The position numbers were made by a program, and so were the translations under genes. The notes beneath the pieces are model-generated. The model was not told the DNA's origin. It ran no database searches and worked only from the letters and a program-made list of their open reading frames with translations. From Candidatus Cloacimonadota bacterium (GTDB lineage: Bacteria > Cloacimonadota > Cloacimonadia > Cloacimonadales > WRIO01), in assembly GCA_009782695.1 (NCBI GenBank), contig WRIO01000018.1, forward strand, positions 1-9,872: a stretch of DNA of 9,872 nucleotides, given 5' to 3'. How positions within the stretch are numbered: the stretch's first letter is position 1; every line of letters starts with the position of its first letter. Shown here piece by piece: positions 1 to 7,020 of the stretch.

Positions 1-2
1 TC

Positions 3-209
3 ACTGGCGTTGTGATACTCGATATAGAGGTATTGATAGACGGCTCGATAGGAGCGATAGAAGTGTTTCAGTCACTGATGCCAGGACCTGGTGGACTCGA
101 TGAAGCAGCAATATTAGCAGTGAGAAAATGGCAATATCAGCCAGCAGAAAGTGGCGGGAACCCTGTAGCTTGCTGGGTAAAACAACCCATAAATTTCACT
201 CTAAATTAG
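3..209 (+). CDS. TonB-type energy transducer, C-terminal domain (partial, 5' end outside window)
   Basis: Only the last 68 codons are present; the frame is open to the left edge, so the apparent internal Met is not the true start. The visible residues match the TonB C-terminal domain pattern: a strand rich in hydrophobic residues and Gly (VVILDIEVLIDGSIGAIEV), then the typical 'GLDEAAILAVRKWQYQPA' helix and strand, then 'GNPVACWVKQPINFTLN' at the stop. In known systems this domain sits in the periplasm and contacts the TonB box of outer-membrane receptors, passing on energy from ExbB/ExbD. The missing N-terminal part would carry a membrane anchor, or could be another module, since many FCB proteins carry this domain on a larger sensor (BlaR-type) or lipoprotein. 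The substrate cannot be inferred. The family call is firm; the full architecture is unknown. Confidence 0.85.
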   Translation, partial: TGVVILDIEVLIDGSIGAIEVFQSLMPGPGGLDEAAILAVRKWQYQPAESGGNPVACWVKQPINFTLN

Positions 210-218
210 ATGAACACA

Positions 219-246
219 GGACCGAAGTCTGAATAGACTAGTGTCC
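219..246 (+). other. Imperfect hairpin in the intergenic region
   Basis: GGAC (219-222) pairs with GTCC (243-246), and AGTCT (226-230) pairs with AGACT (235-239) around a GAAT loop, with a 3x3 internal loop between the two stems. It lies just after the TonB stop codon and before the A-rich leader of the large gene. No T-tract follows, so it is not a classic terminator. It may be a weak transcript end, a 5' leader structure or chance. Confidence 0.3.
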
Positions 247-274
247 CATAAAGATAAATAAAATAAAAAAATAT

Positions 275-283
275 AAAGGAGGA
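275..283 (+). promoter_or_regulatory. Strong Shine-Dalgarno that fixes a GTG start
   Basis: AAAGGAGGA lies 6-7 nt before the GTG at 290. It follows a very A-rich leader (255-277). The near-perfect anti-16S match at normal spacing supports translation from GTG, directly ahead of a clean signal peptide. Confidence 0.8.
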
Positions 284-289
284 TAAGTA

Positions 290-3200
290 GTGAAATTTTC
301 GAAATTAAAAATATTAGTTCTATTTGTGATTTGCTTGATGATGATTTCATTATTATCTGCAAAGATGGTCGAAGGTGAAGTAGAAGCCTCGAAAAGCTTA
401 GACCTACAACATTGGCATAATGTCGGAAATATCTGGCTCCGTGTCAGTAATTATGGCTTTTTTGGTCATGGTTCTGGTGCAAATCCTGAGTGGCCTTCAT
501 TAGAATACCCTGGCGGTAGCGGTGTAGACTACCTCTACCAAGGGGCATTGTGGTTTGGTGCCAAAAAAGAAAGGAAAAATGCTGATGGTAAATTGTTGTA
601 TTGGTTGGAATTCCCCCCTGTAGCAGGCACAGCTCCTTCAGATTATGTCCTGATCACAGACGAAGATGAGCGTTGGCTGCCCTCAATGCGTGCTGTGGTT
701 GATACATTGGTAACAGTAGGTTTTGACGGAGATAAATCTCTATATGAATTTTTACCAGCATGGTATACAAAAGAAATGAACACTCCCGGCTACTCTATGA
801 ATAGTCCTACTGATGTGGTGGTGACCCAATCCACACGGAGTCAGAGAAGGACCAACGATGATGACGGTGACGGTTTGATAGATGAGGACCCGGTGGGTAG
901 GACTTTTCCCTTCCGTAAAATCGGCGCAGGATATCCTACCGAACCACGTTCACATCCTTATGCGCTGCCTTTCGTTTTTAGCCAGTTTTCTGGTAAATTT
1001 ATAAAAGAAGAAGGTGCAGCAGGAACAGCAGTGATTATGGAGAATGAGCGGATCTGGTATCCTTTGGGATTTTATGATCTCAGCTATGATGACCCTTCCA
1101 CTATGTTTAATTTTACAGCTAGCTTTGATGATGATGGAGACGGCTTGATAGACGAAGATGGTGCCCCTGTATCTGAACAAGATTATATATCTTATTATTA
1201 TGATTATAGTCCCTTCGGCACAGCAGGTCAGCGTTCTTATGGCTCTTCAGCAGGATCATCTACCCATATCCCACTGAAAGTGCGGGTGCGACAGATGAGC
1301 TATCAATGGTCTTATGACTATATTAAAAATTTAGTCTATGTAGAATTTAATATCACAAATATGAATAAAGATGAAATACTCTACGACTGTGTAATGGGTA
1401 TCTATATGGACTGCGATATCGGTCCTCAAGCTTTCGGAGGTTCTGTCATAGCAAAAGATGACAAATCTGGCTATGTAGCAGGTAAAGGCTTTGAATTTGC
1501 CTATTCTCGCGATGGCTCTGGCGACGGACTGGCTCCCGGCTTTATAGGAGCTCGTGTCTGCACACCTGATCCAGATTCTTTGCAATTTGCTTGCTGGTTC
1601 TGGAAGGTCGGCGACGGACCTTTAGATTCACACCCACAGCAGTTTTCTCCACCTTATCAAAATAAAAAAACAGCCAACGAAAAATATTGGATGCTTAGTG
1701 GAGTAAACCCTGCAGAGTATCAGTCTCTAAAAGAACTTGCAGAACTAAACGAAACAAAATGGTTTGAACAAGATAGAGCAGAAGATACTCGATTTTTATT
1801 TGGTTTCTACGGTAAAAATGAGAACAGAGGTCCAGAGCAAATAAATGGCTATAACAACCCCGAAAGAGATGATGTATGGAACTTAAAACCTTATGAAACT
1901 ATGAAAATAGTGATAGCCATATTCCCTGGTGATGATATAGAAGAACTAAAGGAATCTGCAATGTGGGCAACAGAAATATACAGCAAACCACAACAACTAA
2001 CCACAGTAATACTGCCCGATACGTTCCCACATTATGAACCGCCAGAACCACCACAGTTTCCACGTATGTTTGCCGAATTACGAGAGAAATCTCCAAATAG
2101 AATTAGCCTTGATTTATTCTGGGAAAACCGTTCAGAATTTTCTATGGACAATATGATCATACCAAAGGGAACAGACGGCTGGAGCACAAACCCATCTTAT
2201 GCTGGCTACGATAGCGATCCTATGGTTGCCAATTTTGGTGAATTATACAATAGCATGTCTGAAATACCTGAACAGTTTAGGATGACAGAAACAAATACCC
2301 TGCCAAATGCCACAATAAATCCATATACTTCTTTTAGATTGCAACACGACTTTCAAGGGTATATCATCTGGGGTCGATCAGGTCGCGGTGATAGAGATGG
2401 CTGGATTTCACTGGATAGATGGGACAAAAAAGACACCACACAGGATGATCTGGATTATGAAGTAAATCAGCATGTTACAAATTACCCGACTATGGGTGGT
2501 GACACAGGTTATAGGACAGGTTTACCCGATGAAACCATCATTCAAGACGAGCACATTAGTGAAGGTGGCATATTCGATGGGTATTATATGCAAGATATAG
2601 ATTATACTCTAATATCTATAAAAGATAGATATTTGAGAGATAGAACAGTATCTGTATATGGAAAACCCCTTTATAAGATCATTGATTTTCAATCTGCAAA
2701 AGAAGATCCGCGCTTTACAGAACAATTCATCGTAGATGGTGAGGTCGTAAATTATCTGACAGATTACCAAAAAGATCAGAACAGATTGATATATATGCAC
2801 CCTGATCTATACGATCTTTATCCAGGAGACAAGCTAAAAGCAGAACAATTGTATTTAGAGCTTGTCGATGACATAGTGATGCCATTTCGAGGTCACCTTG
2901 GGCAAAATAAAGTGATAGATTATGACAATAGCGTAGAAGGTGATGTCATATGGCAAGATAGATATTCCAGAAGGTATTACCGCTATGAAATAAACAATCT
3001 ACCCAAAGGTCATGAGTATTATGTGTCTGTGTCTGCCTTTGATAGAGGAATGCCTTCAAAGAATTTAGGTCCTCTGGAATCAGGCAAAGATGCGAACCTA
3101 CGAGTTTTCTTCCCCGGGCCTCTTGCCAAAAAGAAAATGGACAATATCTATGTAGTACCAAATCCTTATAGAGGAAAAAGTGCTTTTGATGGCGTGATTA

Positions 3201-3577
3201 CAGGCGATACTATCGGAGACAAAGGTCGCAGACTATGGTTTGTGAACCTTCCCGAAAGATGCAATGTGCAGATTTTCACCCTGGCAGGTGATCTCGTAGA
3301 TGAGTTCGAGCATTATACTACCAATGGCAGGAATTATGACGGAGAGGGCAATTTAGTGGACGAGTTTGACCTAAAAACAAGCGGCTTACCATATAACATT
3401 CACGATGTGATTACAGCTAGCAAGGAATCAGGAAAAGCAAAAGCTGCTAGCGGGATACATCCCTGGAAAATGTTATCAAAAAATAACCAAGTGGTAGCCA
3501 GCGGGCTGTATTTCTACTCTGTAAAATGTCGTGATACAGGTGATGTAAAAGTCGGCAAGTTTGCTATAATCAGGTAG
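290..3577 (+). CDS. Large exported protein with T9SS-type C-terminal sorting domain
   Basis: This 1095-aa protein starts at GTG. Residues 1-24 form a signal peptide (basic KFSKLK, then a hydrophobic core ending LLSA). The N-terminal part contains an aromatic, Gly-rich block (about 45-92, with PSLEYPGGSGVDYLYQGALW), which I believe recurs in large secreted proteins of Cloacimonadota/KSB1-like genomes. Two acidic repeats, DDDGDGLIDED at 190-200 and 280-290, resemble calcium-binding DxDxDG loops. Residues around 960-990 (YYRYEINNLPKGHEYYVSVSAFDRG, split here only by position) resemble a fibronectin-III end. The last 90 or so residues (VVPNPYRG..., NLPERCNVQIFTLAGDLV, ending ASGLYFYSVKCRD...VGKFAIIR) match the FlgD-like or T9SS type A sorting pattern. 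A cell-surface or released structural or binding protein is likely; no catalytic motif was seen. The PorV-like gene follows 9 bp later. The secretion route is inferred from the tail. Confidence 0.85.
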   Translation: MKFSKLKILVLFVICLMMISLLSAKMVEGEVEASKSLDLQHWHNVGNIWLRVSNYGFFGHGSGANPEWPSLEYPGGSGVDYLYQGALWFGAKKERKNADGKLLYWLEFPPVAGTAPSDYVLITDEDERWLPSMRAVVDTLVTVGFDGDKSLYEFLPAWYTKEMNTPGYSMNSPTDVVVTQSTRSQRRTNDDDGDGLIDEDPVGRTFPFRKIGAGYPTEPRSHPYALPFVFSQFSGKFIKEEGAAGTAVIMENERIWYPLGFYDLSYDDPSTMFNFTASFDDDGDGLIDEDGAPVSEQDYISYYYDYSPFGTAGQRSYGSSAGSSTHIPLKVRVRQMSYQWSYDYIKNLVYVEFNITNMNKDEILYDCVMGIYMDCDIGPQAFGGSVIAKDDKSGYVAGKGFEFAYSRDGSGDGLAPGFIGARVCTPDPDSLQFACWFWKVGDGPLDSHPQQFSPPYQNKKTANEKYWMLSGVNPAEYQSLKELAELNETKWFEQDRAEDTRFLFGFYGKNENRGPEQINGYNNPERDDVWNLKPYETMKIVIAIFPGDDIEELKESAMWATEIYSKPQQLTTVILPDTFPHYEPPEPPQFPRMFAELREKSPNRISLDLFWENRSEFSMDNMIIPKGTDGWSTNPSYAGYDSDPMVANFGELYNSMSEIPEQFRMTETNTLPNATINPYTSFRLQHDFQGYIIWGRSGRGDRDGWISLDRWDKKDTTQDDLDYEVNQHVTNYPTMGGDTGYRTGLPDETIIQDEHISEGGIFDGYYMQDIDYTLISIKDRYLRDRTVSVYGKPLYKIIDFQSAKEDPRFTEQFIVDGEVVNYLTDYQKDQNRLIYMHPDLYDLYPGDKLKAEQLYLELVDDIVMPFRGHLGQNKVIDYDNSVEGDVIWQDRYSRRYYRYEINNLPKGHEYYVSVSAFDRGMPSKNLGPLESGKDANLRVFFPGPLAKKKMDNIYVVPNPYRGKSAFDGVITGDTIGDKGRRLWFVNLPERCNVQIFTLAGDLVDEFEHYTTNGRNYDGEGNLVDEFDLKTSGLPYNIHDVITASKESGKAKAASGIHPWKMLSKNNQVVASGLYFYSVKCRDTGDVKVGKFAIIR
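857..889 (+). repeat. Codons for first DDDGDGLIDED Ca-binding-like motif
   Basis: Residues 190-200 of the large secreted protein. The spacing D-x-D-x-D-G-x-x-D-E-D fits EF-hand-like or thrombospondin-type-3-like calcium loops. The same 11 residues recur 270 bp downstream. Confidence 0.65.
1127..1159 (+). repeat. Codons for second DDDGDGLIDED Ca-binding-like motif
   Basis: Residues 280-290, identical in protein sequence to the copy at 857-889 but differing at six synonymous codon positions. The protein motif is therefore kept while the DNA has drifted, which argues for a structural role rather than a recent duplication. Confidence 0.65.
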
Positions 3578-3586
3578 GAGGAAAAA

Positions 3587-4603
3587 ATGAAAAAGATAAT
3601 ATTATCACTCACTGTGTTTATTTTGCTAAATATATCACTTTTCGGCAAAGTATTTCCAAAGACAGGCACAGCCTCTCTCCAATTCTTGAAGCTAGGCATA
3701 GACGCCAGAGCTATAGGTATGGGAGAAGCTTATACTGCTGTCACAGATGACATATCTTCGGTATATTGGAATCCTGCAGGTCTAGCGTTAAATGACAAGA
3801 AACAAATATTTTTGTCGCACACAAACTGGGTTGCAGACACTTATCACGAGTTTCTAGCTGTATCTACTGTCAATGATTATGGATATTTCGCTATATTCAC
3901 TTCATTTTTCTACACGGATGAGATGGAAGAAACTACAGAACCGAGTTTTGGACCCACTGGTAGAAAATTCTACTTCACAGACCTAGCTGCTGGTGTCACT
4001 TATGCGAACGCTTTCACTGACAAGTTTTCGTTTGGTGTCACAGGTAAATACTTGCGAGAGGATATCGCCGATGAAAATATAAACAGCTACTCCTTTGATT
4101 TCGGGACATTATATAATACTATGTATCGAAATATCATCATCGGTATGTCACTTCGTAACTTTGGTCCGGAAGTGCAGTATCAAGTAGATAACAAAACCGA
4201 AAACCCCATCGACGAAGAGCCTTATGATCCCTTTAACTTAAACAAAAGTAAGCTGGGAACTGCTTTTCAAATACCACTCAATTTCTCACTGGGTGTAGCA
4301 GGCGATTTATATAGAGAAGATGACGATTCCTCTTACTTGATTGCCTCTGTGCAGCTGGACAATTGCGTGGATAGAAAAGAGACATGGAATTTGGGAACAG
4401 AATATAAATGTATGAAAACTATGTTTCTAAGGGCAGGATATCAGATAGGCTATGATGCAGCTACCTGGTCCGGCGGTTTCGGAGTGAAATTTGCTTCTAC
4501 TACTGCTGTGTTTAATGTCGATTATGCTTATACAGATATGGGGAGACTAAAAGAAGATTTTATGTCTAGTGCACATAGACTCTCTCTGAAAATGTCTTTC
4601 TGA
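3587..4603 (+). CDS. PorV/PorQ-family outer-membrane beta-barrel protein
   Basis: This 338-aa protein begins with a signal peptide (MKKIILSLTVFILLNISLFG, cleavage near residue 20). Residues 27-68 carry the family hallmark: GTASLQFLKLGIDARAIGMG, then EAYTAVTDDISSVYWNPAGLA. The rest alternates short polar and aromatic strands and ends in a C-terminal Phe (LSLKMSF), as expected of an outer-membrane barrel of the FadL/PorV type. In Bacteroidetes, PorV carries T9SS cargo from the translocon to the attachment complex and PorQ acts in the same system; paralogues occur in FCB genomes next to cargo genes. AGGAGG (3576-3581) overlaps the stop of the upstream gene, and the two genes are 9 bp apart, so they are almost certainly co-transcribed. 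Whether this copy is PorV itself or a cargo-dedicated paralogue cannot be decided here, so no symbol is given. Confidence 0.88.
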   Translation: MKKIILSLTVFILLNISLFGKVFPKTGTASLQFLKLGIDARAIGMGEAYTAVTDDISSVYWNPAGLALNDKKQIFLSHTNWVADTYHEFLAVSTVNDYGYFAIFTSFFYTDEMEETTEPSFGPTGRKFYFTDLAAGVTYANAFTDKFSFGVTGKYLREDIADENINSYSFDFGTLYNTMYRNIIIGMSLRNFGPEVQYQVDNKTENPIDEEPYDPFNLNKSKLGTAFQIPLNFSLGVAGDLYREDDDSSYLIASVQLDNCVDRKETWNLGTEYKCMKTMFLRAGYQIGYDAATWSGGFGVKFASTTAVFNVDYAYTDMGRLKEDFMSSAHRLSLKMSF

Positions 4604-4619
4604 TAAAGCAACTATATAT

Positions 4620-4651
4620 AAAAGCGGGTGATAACTCACCCGCTTTTTTTT
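4620..4651 (+). terminator. Rho-independent terminator, possibly bidirectional
   Basis: AAAAGCGGGTGA (4620-4631) pairs perfectly with TCACCCGCTTTT (4636-4647) around a TAAC tetraloop, with eight T at 4644-4651. It follows the PorV-like stop by 16 bp. Read on the minus strand, the same stem is followed by TTTTATATATAG, so it could also stop transcripts arriving from the convergent protease gene. Confidence 0.93.
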
Positions 4652-4774
4652 GTAACGGAGAGCGTCCCGCTCTCCATTACCTTATGTTTGAAGTTCTATA
4701 TGGAGAGCCGGAGGCTCTCCGCTACTTTTTGTTTGAAGTTCTATTTGGAGAGCTGGAGGCTCTCCACTACGATA
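4640..4774. repeat. Three tandem 45-bp units, each with a GGAGAGC hairpin
   Basis: Hairpins start at 4657, 4702 and 4747, exactly 45 bp apart. Each has a GGAGAGC arm, a 3-nt loop and a GCTCTCC arm: 4657-4675 (loop TCC), 4702-4720 (loop GGA) and 4747-4765 (loop GGA, one G-T pair). Units 2 and 3 also share the leader TGTTTGAAGTTCTAT (4685-4699 and 4730-4744). Each hairpin is followed by a (G/A/T)CTAC or TTAC-like tail. In unit 1 the leader position is taken by the terminator's second arm and T-tract. The first hairpin can extend through GTAA/TTAC (4652-4680) with one mismatch. The array lies between convergent genes, encodes nothing visible and resembles dispersed intergenic palindromic elements. 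Confidence 0.85.
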
Positions 4775-4812
4775 GATAGTTTTAAATATTGAGTAAAAAT
4801 ATTATGAAAAAG

Positions 4813-6273
4813 TTATTTAGCTATATAAGTGTCTGGATTGTCCAACCATTTGATGACTTCGGACAAAGTATCATCGCTATCAAGCCAATAATCAGGAGAA
4901 TTTCCAATGCTCTCTGTGGTGATACCAATGGAGATATCTGTTGGTAAGCAGACTTGTATGCCCGAATATGGCAAAGGATATGTCCAAGCAGTGGAAAAAG
5001 TTCCTGCTCCCGCTGTGCTAGTGCCGATGACTATGATGTTTTTTAGGCTTTGGCGGGCAAAAGATACATTTAACTCCCCGCAAGAAACTGTGTTTGAGCT
5101 AGTAAGCAAATAAACAGAGCCTTCGTAAGATGGTGGCACATTATTTATCCCTATAAGCTCGTCATCATTCCGAAGGACAAACTTGCGGAGGTTTGAATTT
5201 ATATTTAAATCGGGGAAAAAATAATGATACTCTGCTGGGATTTGGCTGTCCACAAAATTATTGAAAGCTGGCGAATAAAGCGTGGCACGATACATTTCAG
5301 CATAAGCCTTGTCATTTAAACCTTTATAAAAAGAAGTCAGATAAGACACTTCGCCGCCTTGATGTTTTGCTGTGTTCCAAATAAAGTAAGGCTTTTGAGC
5401 TAAGCTTATCCCTGCTTCATACATTTCTGTCTCGACTAGTTTAATATCATCACCACCAGAGGCAAAAGTAGTGGAAGTCACCACTGTATGTGTTCCTATT
5501 TCTTTCGATGTAAACTTTGTATTCTCTGAGACAGATGGTTCTTTTGCTTTGTGGAGAGGGACAGACATAGAAGTATATTCATAGCCACGTTCCTTGCTAA
5601 TCAGAACACCAATAACCATACTATCTACCGGAACCCAGCTACGCAGACCCAAAAGGTAATGCTCTTTTCCTGTGGGGGAGAGGGTGGGAAAAAAGATTTG
5701 TTTATTTTTATATTCAGCTATGATATCTCCTTCGGAAAGTCCAGAATATGAGCTTTTTAACACCACATATCCCATAGCTTTTTCGACAAGCACATCAGCG
5801 AAATACTCAGAGAAATGCCTTTGAAAGACCTTGCCATAGTTATTATCTCCGTCGCTGTAATAAAGAGCAATATGCCCATCGTAAACACCTTCAAAAAGCA
5901 GGCTGAGGCTTTCGTTCAGCTGGTCGATAGTCATTGTATCATCACTTATGCTTTTCTTTGCCCTGTCATAGTTAGAAGCAAAATTCACCCCCTGATTTTC
6001 AAAATAATCCTTGCCAGCATAAGCTGTGTTTATGAAGTAATATAGCAGTGCTAGGTCAGCGAGAGCTTCTTCTTTAATCAATGTTTGTTTTATAGTTTCC
6101 ACATCAAAATCTATCTCTCTTATTTCGACTTCTGTAGGTGTAAAACTGTGGATATAGTCTTTAATAATTGCAGGGGGTTCGGTTTTAGTGATTTCTTGAA
6201 AACTATTTTCTTTATTGATAGCACAACTAAATGCAGTTGCTATAGATAGCATAATAAACAAAAACTTTTTCAT
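4813..6273 (-). CDS. S41-family (C-terminal processing/tricorn-like) peptidase homologue, putative lipoprotein
   Basis: This 486-aa protein has an N-terminal signal MKKFLFIMLSIATAFSC with Cys17 in a loose lipobox (A-F-S-C), so it is probably a lipid-anchored envelope protein. The S41 signs are 'YDGHIALYY' (D132, H134), the nucleophile block 'VYLLTSSNTVSCGEL' (S397, E400) and the following 'IVIGTSTAGAGTF'. The usual D-x-R-x-N-x-G-G block appears as 'FIWNTAKHQGG' (298-307), having lost the conserved Asp and Arg. No Lys stands 25 residues after S397 as in CtpA, so an S41B/tricorn-type H-S-E arrangement is more likely, if the protein is active at all. AAGGAG (6281-6286) at 7 nt spacing supports the start. 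It lies 59 bp downstream of the receiver gene and may share its transcript. The substrate is unknown. Confidence 0.82.
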   Translation of the reverse strand: MKKFLFIMLSIATAFSCAINKENSFQEITKTEPPAIIKDYIHSFTPTEVEIREIDFDVETIKQTLIKEEALADLALLYYFINTAYAGKDYFENQGVNFASNYDRAKKSISDDTMTIDQLNESLSLLFEGVYDGHIALYYSDGDNNYGKVFQRHFSEYFADVLVEKAMGYVVLKSSYSGLSEGDIIAEYKNKQIFFPTLSPTGKEHYLLGLRSWVPVDSMVIGVLISKERGYEYTSMSVPLHKAKEPSVSENTKFTSKEIGTHTVVTSTTFASGGDDIKLVETEMYEAGISLAQKPYFIWNTAKHQGGEVSYLTSFYKGLNDKAYAEMYRATLYSPAFNNFVDSQIPAEYHYFFPDLNINSNLRKFVLRNDDELIGINNVPPSYEGSVYLLTSSNTVSCGELNVSFARQSLKNIIVIGTSTAGAGTFSTAWTYPLPYSGIQVCLPTDISIGITTESIGNSPDYWLDSDDTLSEVIKWLDNPDTYIAK

Positions 6274-6280
6274 TATTTTT

Positions 6281-6286
6281 CTCCTT
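6281..6286 (-). promoter_or_regulatory. Ribosome binding site of the S41 gene
   Basis: AAGGAG on the minus strand, 7 nt before the ATG at 6273. It is the strongest such site among the minus-strand genes, suggesting that this gene starts translation on its own rather than by coupling. Confidence 0.75.
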
Positions 6287-6292
6287 GTTTTT

Positions 6293-6316
6293 GGGAAGCT
6301 AACCCTTTGCTTTCCC
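6293..6316. other. Imperfect inverted repeat between receiver and S41 genes
   Basis: GGGAAGC (6293-6299) and GCTTTCCC (6309-6316) pair with one bulged base around a 9-nt loop. It lies in the only sizeable gap of the minus-strand cluster. No T-tract follows on either strand, so it could be an attenuator, an RNA-processing site, an operator or chance. Confidence 0.35.
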
Positions 6317-6332
6317 TACTACAATCTTTAAA

Positions 6333-6710
6333 TCAAAAAAAATAATGTTTTAGCAGCTCCTCAAAGTTGTCCCACACAAATGGTTTCACTATAAAATCGT
6401 CAACCCCTAACCGCACAAAGCTGATGATCTTCTCAAAGTCGTTATTCTTCAGCAGAACAACCACTATCATCCAGGGGTAATTTCCTTTTATTTGGTCTAT
6501 GATAAAGGTAGATTGGTTTTTGGCTAGTTCACTATCGAGCATCACACAGTCATATTTAGTGTTTTCTATCATAGACATATAGTCATGTTCTGGCGACACT
6601 ATATCCAAGTGCAAGAATTTTTCACGGAAAATGTTTTTTAGATTTGAGTTATTATACTCTTCTTGGTCTATTATAAGGGTGGATTTAATAATTGTTTTTA
6701 ATGTTATCAT
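6333..6710 (-). CDS. Single-domain response-regulator receiver protein, atypical
   Basis: This 125-aa protein is a lone receiver fold with no output domain. Beta-1 is 'STLIIDQEE', with D15 in the acidic pocket but Gln16 where the second metal-binding acid usually stands. Beta-3 is 'YDCVMLDSEL', with D59 as the probable phospho-acceptor. Beta-4 is 'WMIVVVLLKNN', lacking the usual switch Thr/Ser at its end. The final block 'LGVDDFIVKPF' keeps the conserved K109-P110. Phosphorylation is thus possible but metal binding and switching may be altered. By family it would act as a CheY/Spo0F-like phosphate carrier or as a protein-binding scaffold. The ATG at 6710 overlaps the upstream membrane-protein gene by 26 bp, and AGGAAA (6717-6722) at 6 nt spacing supports it. 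No histidine kinase gene lies in the window. Confidence 0.82.
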   Translation of the reverse strand: MITLKTIIKSTLIIDQEEYNNSNLKNIFREKFLHLDIVSPEHDYMSMIENTKYDCVMLDSELAKNQSTFIIDQIKGNYPWMIVVVLLKNNDFEKIISFVRLGVDDFIVKPFVWDNFEELLKHYFF

Positions 6711-7020
6711 AATTCGTTTCCTGTTTTATAAAGACAGTGCTTTCATTTGGGTTTATCTCAAAAAATTGGGTTGGTTTATAGTTTTTGTTCAGTTTATACA
6801 CTTTAAAATATGAGGGATGTTCTATGATTATCGGGTTCTTTATGTAGAAATTATGTTTTATAGAGTTAAGGTTGCTTTTGCTCTTTTTGATATTGATGTC
6901 CAATCGTTTAAAGAATTTACGGTTGTATATCAGCCGAGCAGCCATAAAGAGATTTAGGACAACCAACAAGGTCAGCAGTGTAACAATCAATGTAACAGAT
7001 AGGTTCGTGACGTTATACAT
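6685..7020 (-). CDS. Small single-pass membrane protein of unknown function
   Basis: I do not recognise this family. From the ATG at 7020 it has 111 aa: a short N-terminus, one hydrophobic helix at about residues 7-28 (LSVTLIVTLLTLLVVLNLFM), then a basic stretch (RLIYNRKFFKRLDINIKKSK) and a Lys/Asn-rich tail to the end. By the positive-inside rule the tail should be cytoplasmic, where it could meet the receiver and the KaiC-like protein encoded on either side. An earlier ATG at 7038 is possible, but the one at 7020 has GGA 9 nt upstream and gives the short ATGTATAA overlap with the upstream stop, which suits translational coupling. A role as membrane anchor or signal relay for this cluster is inference from position only. 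Confidence 0.65.
   Translation of the reverse strand: MYNVTNLSVTLIVTLLTLLVVLNLFMAARLIYNRKFFKRLDINIKKSKSNLNSIKHNFYIKNPIIIEHPSYFKVYKLNKNYKPTQFFEINPNESTVFIKQETNYDNIKNNY
6717..6722 (-). promoter_or_regulatory. Ribosome binding site of the receiver gene
   Basis: AGGAAA on the minus strand, 6 nt upstream of the ATG at 6710 and inside the coding region of the preceding gene. It supports that start despite the 26-bp gene overlap. Confidence 0.6.

Noticed and set aside
857..1159. Dockerin domain of a cellulosome
   Set aside because: The two acidic motifs are 90 residues apart and lack the paired 22-residue duplicated helix-loop pattern of dockerins; no cohesin or glycoside hydrolase signs are present.
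950..3699. Several 60-85 codon open frames on the minus strand opposite the large secreted protein
   Set aside because: They lack ribosome sites and recognisable motifs and are out of phase with each other; the plus-strand frame has a signal peptide, domains and a sorting-like tail.
4652..4770. CRISPR-like array
   Set aside because: There are only three units, each self-complementary, and the sequence between the hairpins is itself repeated rather than made of unique spacers; no cas genes are present.
4907..6045. Short plus-strand frames opposite the S41 gene
   Set aside because: They are antisense to a protein with clear catalytic-family motifs and have no supporting start signals.
6631..6813. 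A 60-codon plus-strand frame rich in Phe, Ile and Tyr that looks like a membrane peptide
   Set aside because: It is antisense to the Lys/Asn-rich tail of the small membrane protein and the receiver start; reversed AAA/AAT codons give Phe and Ile, so hydrophobicity is expected by chance.
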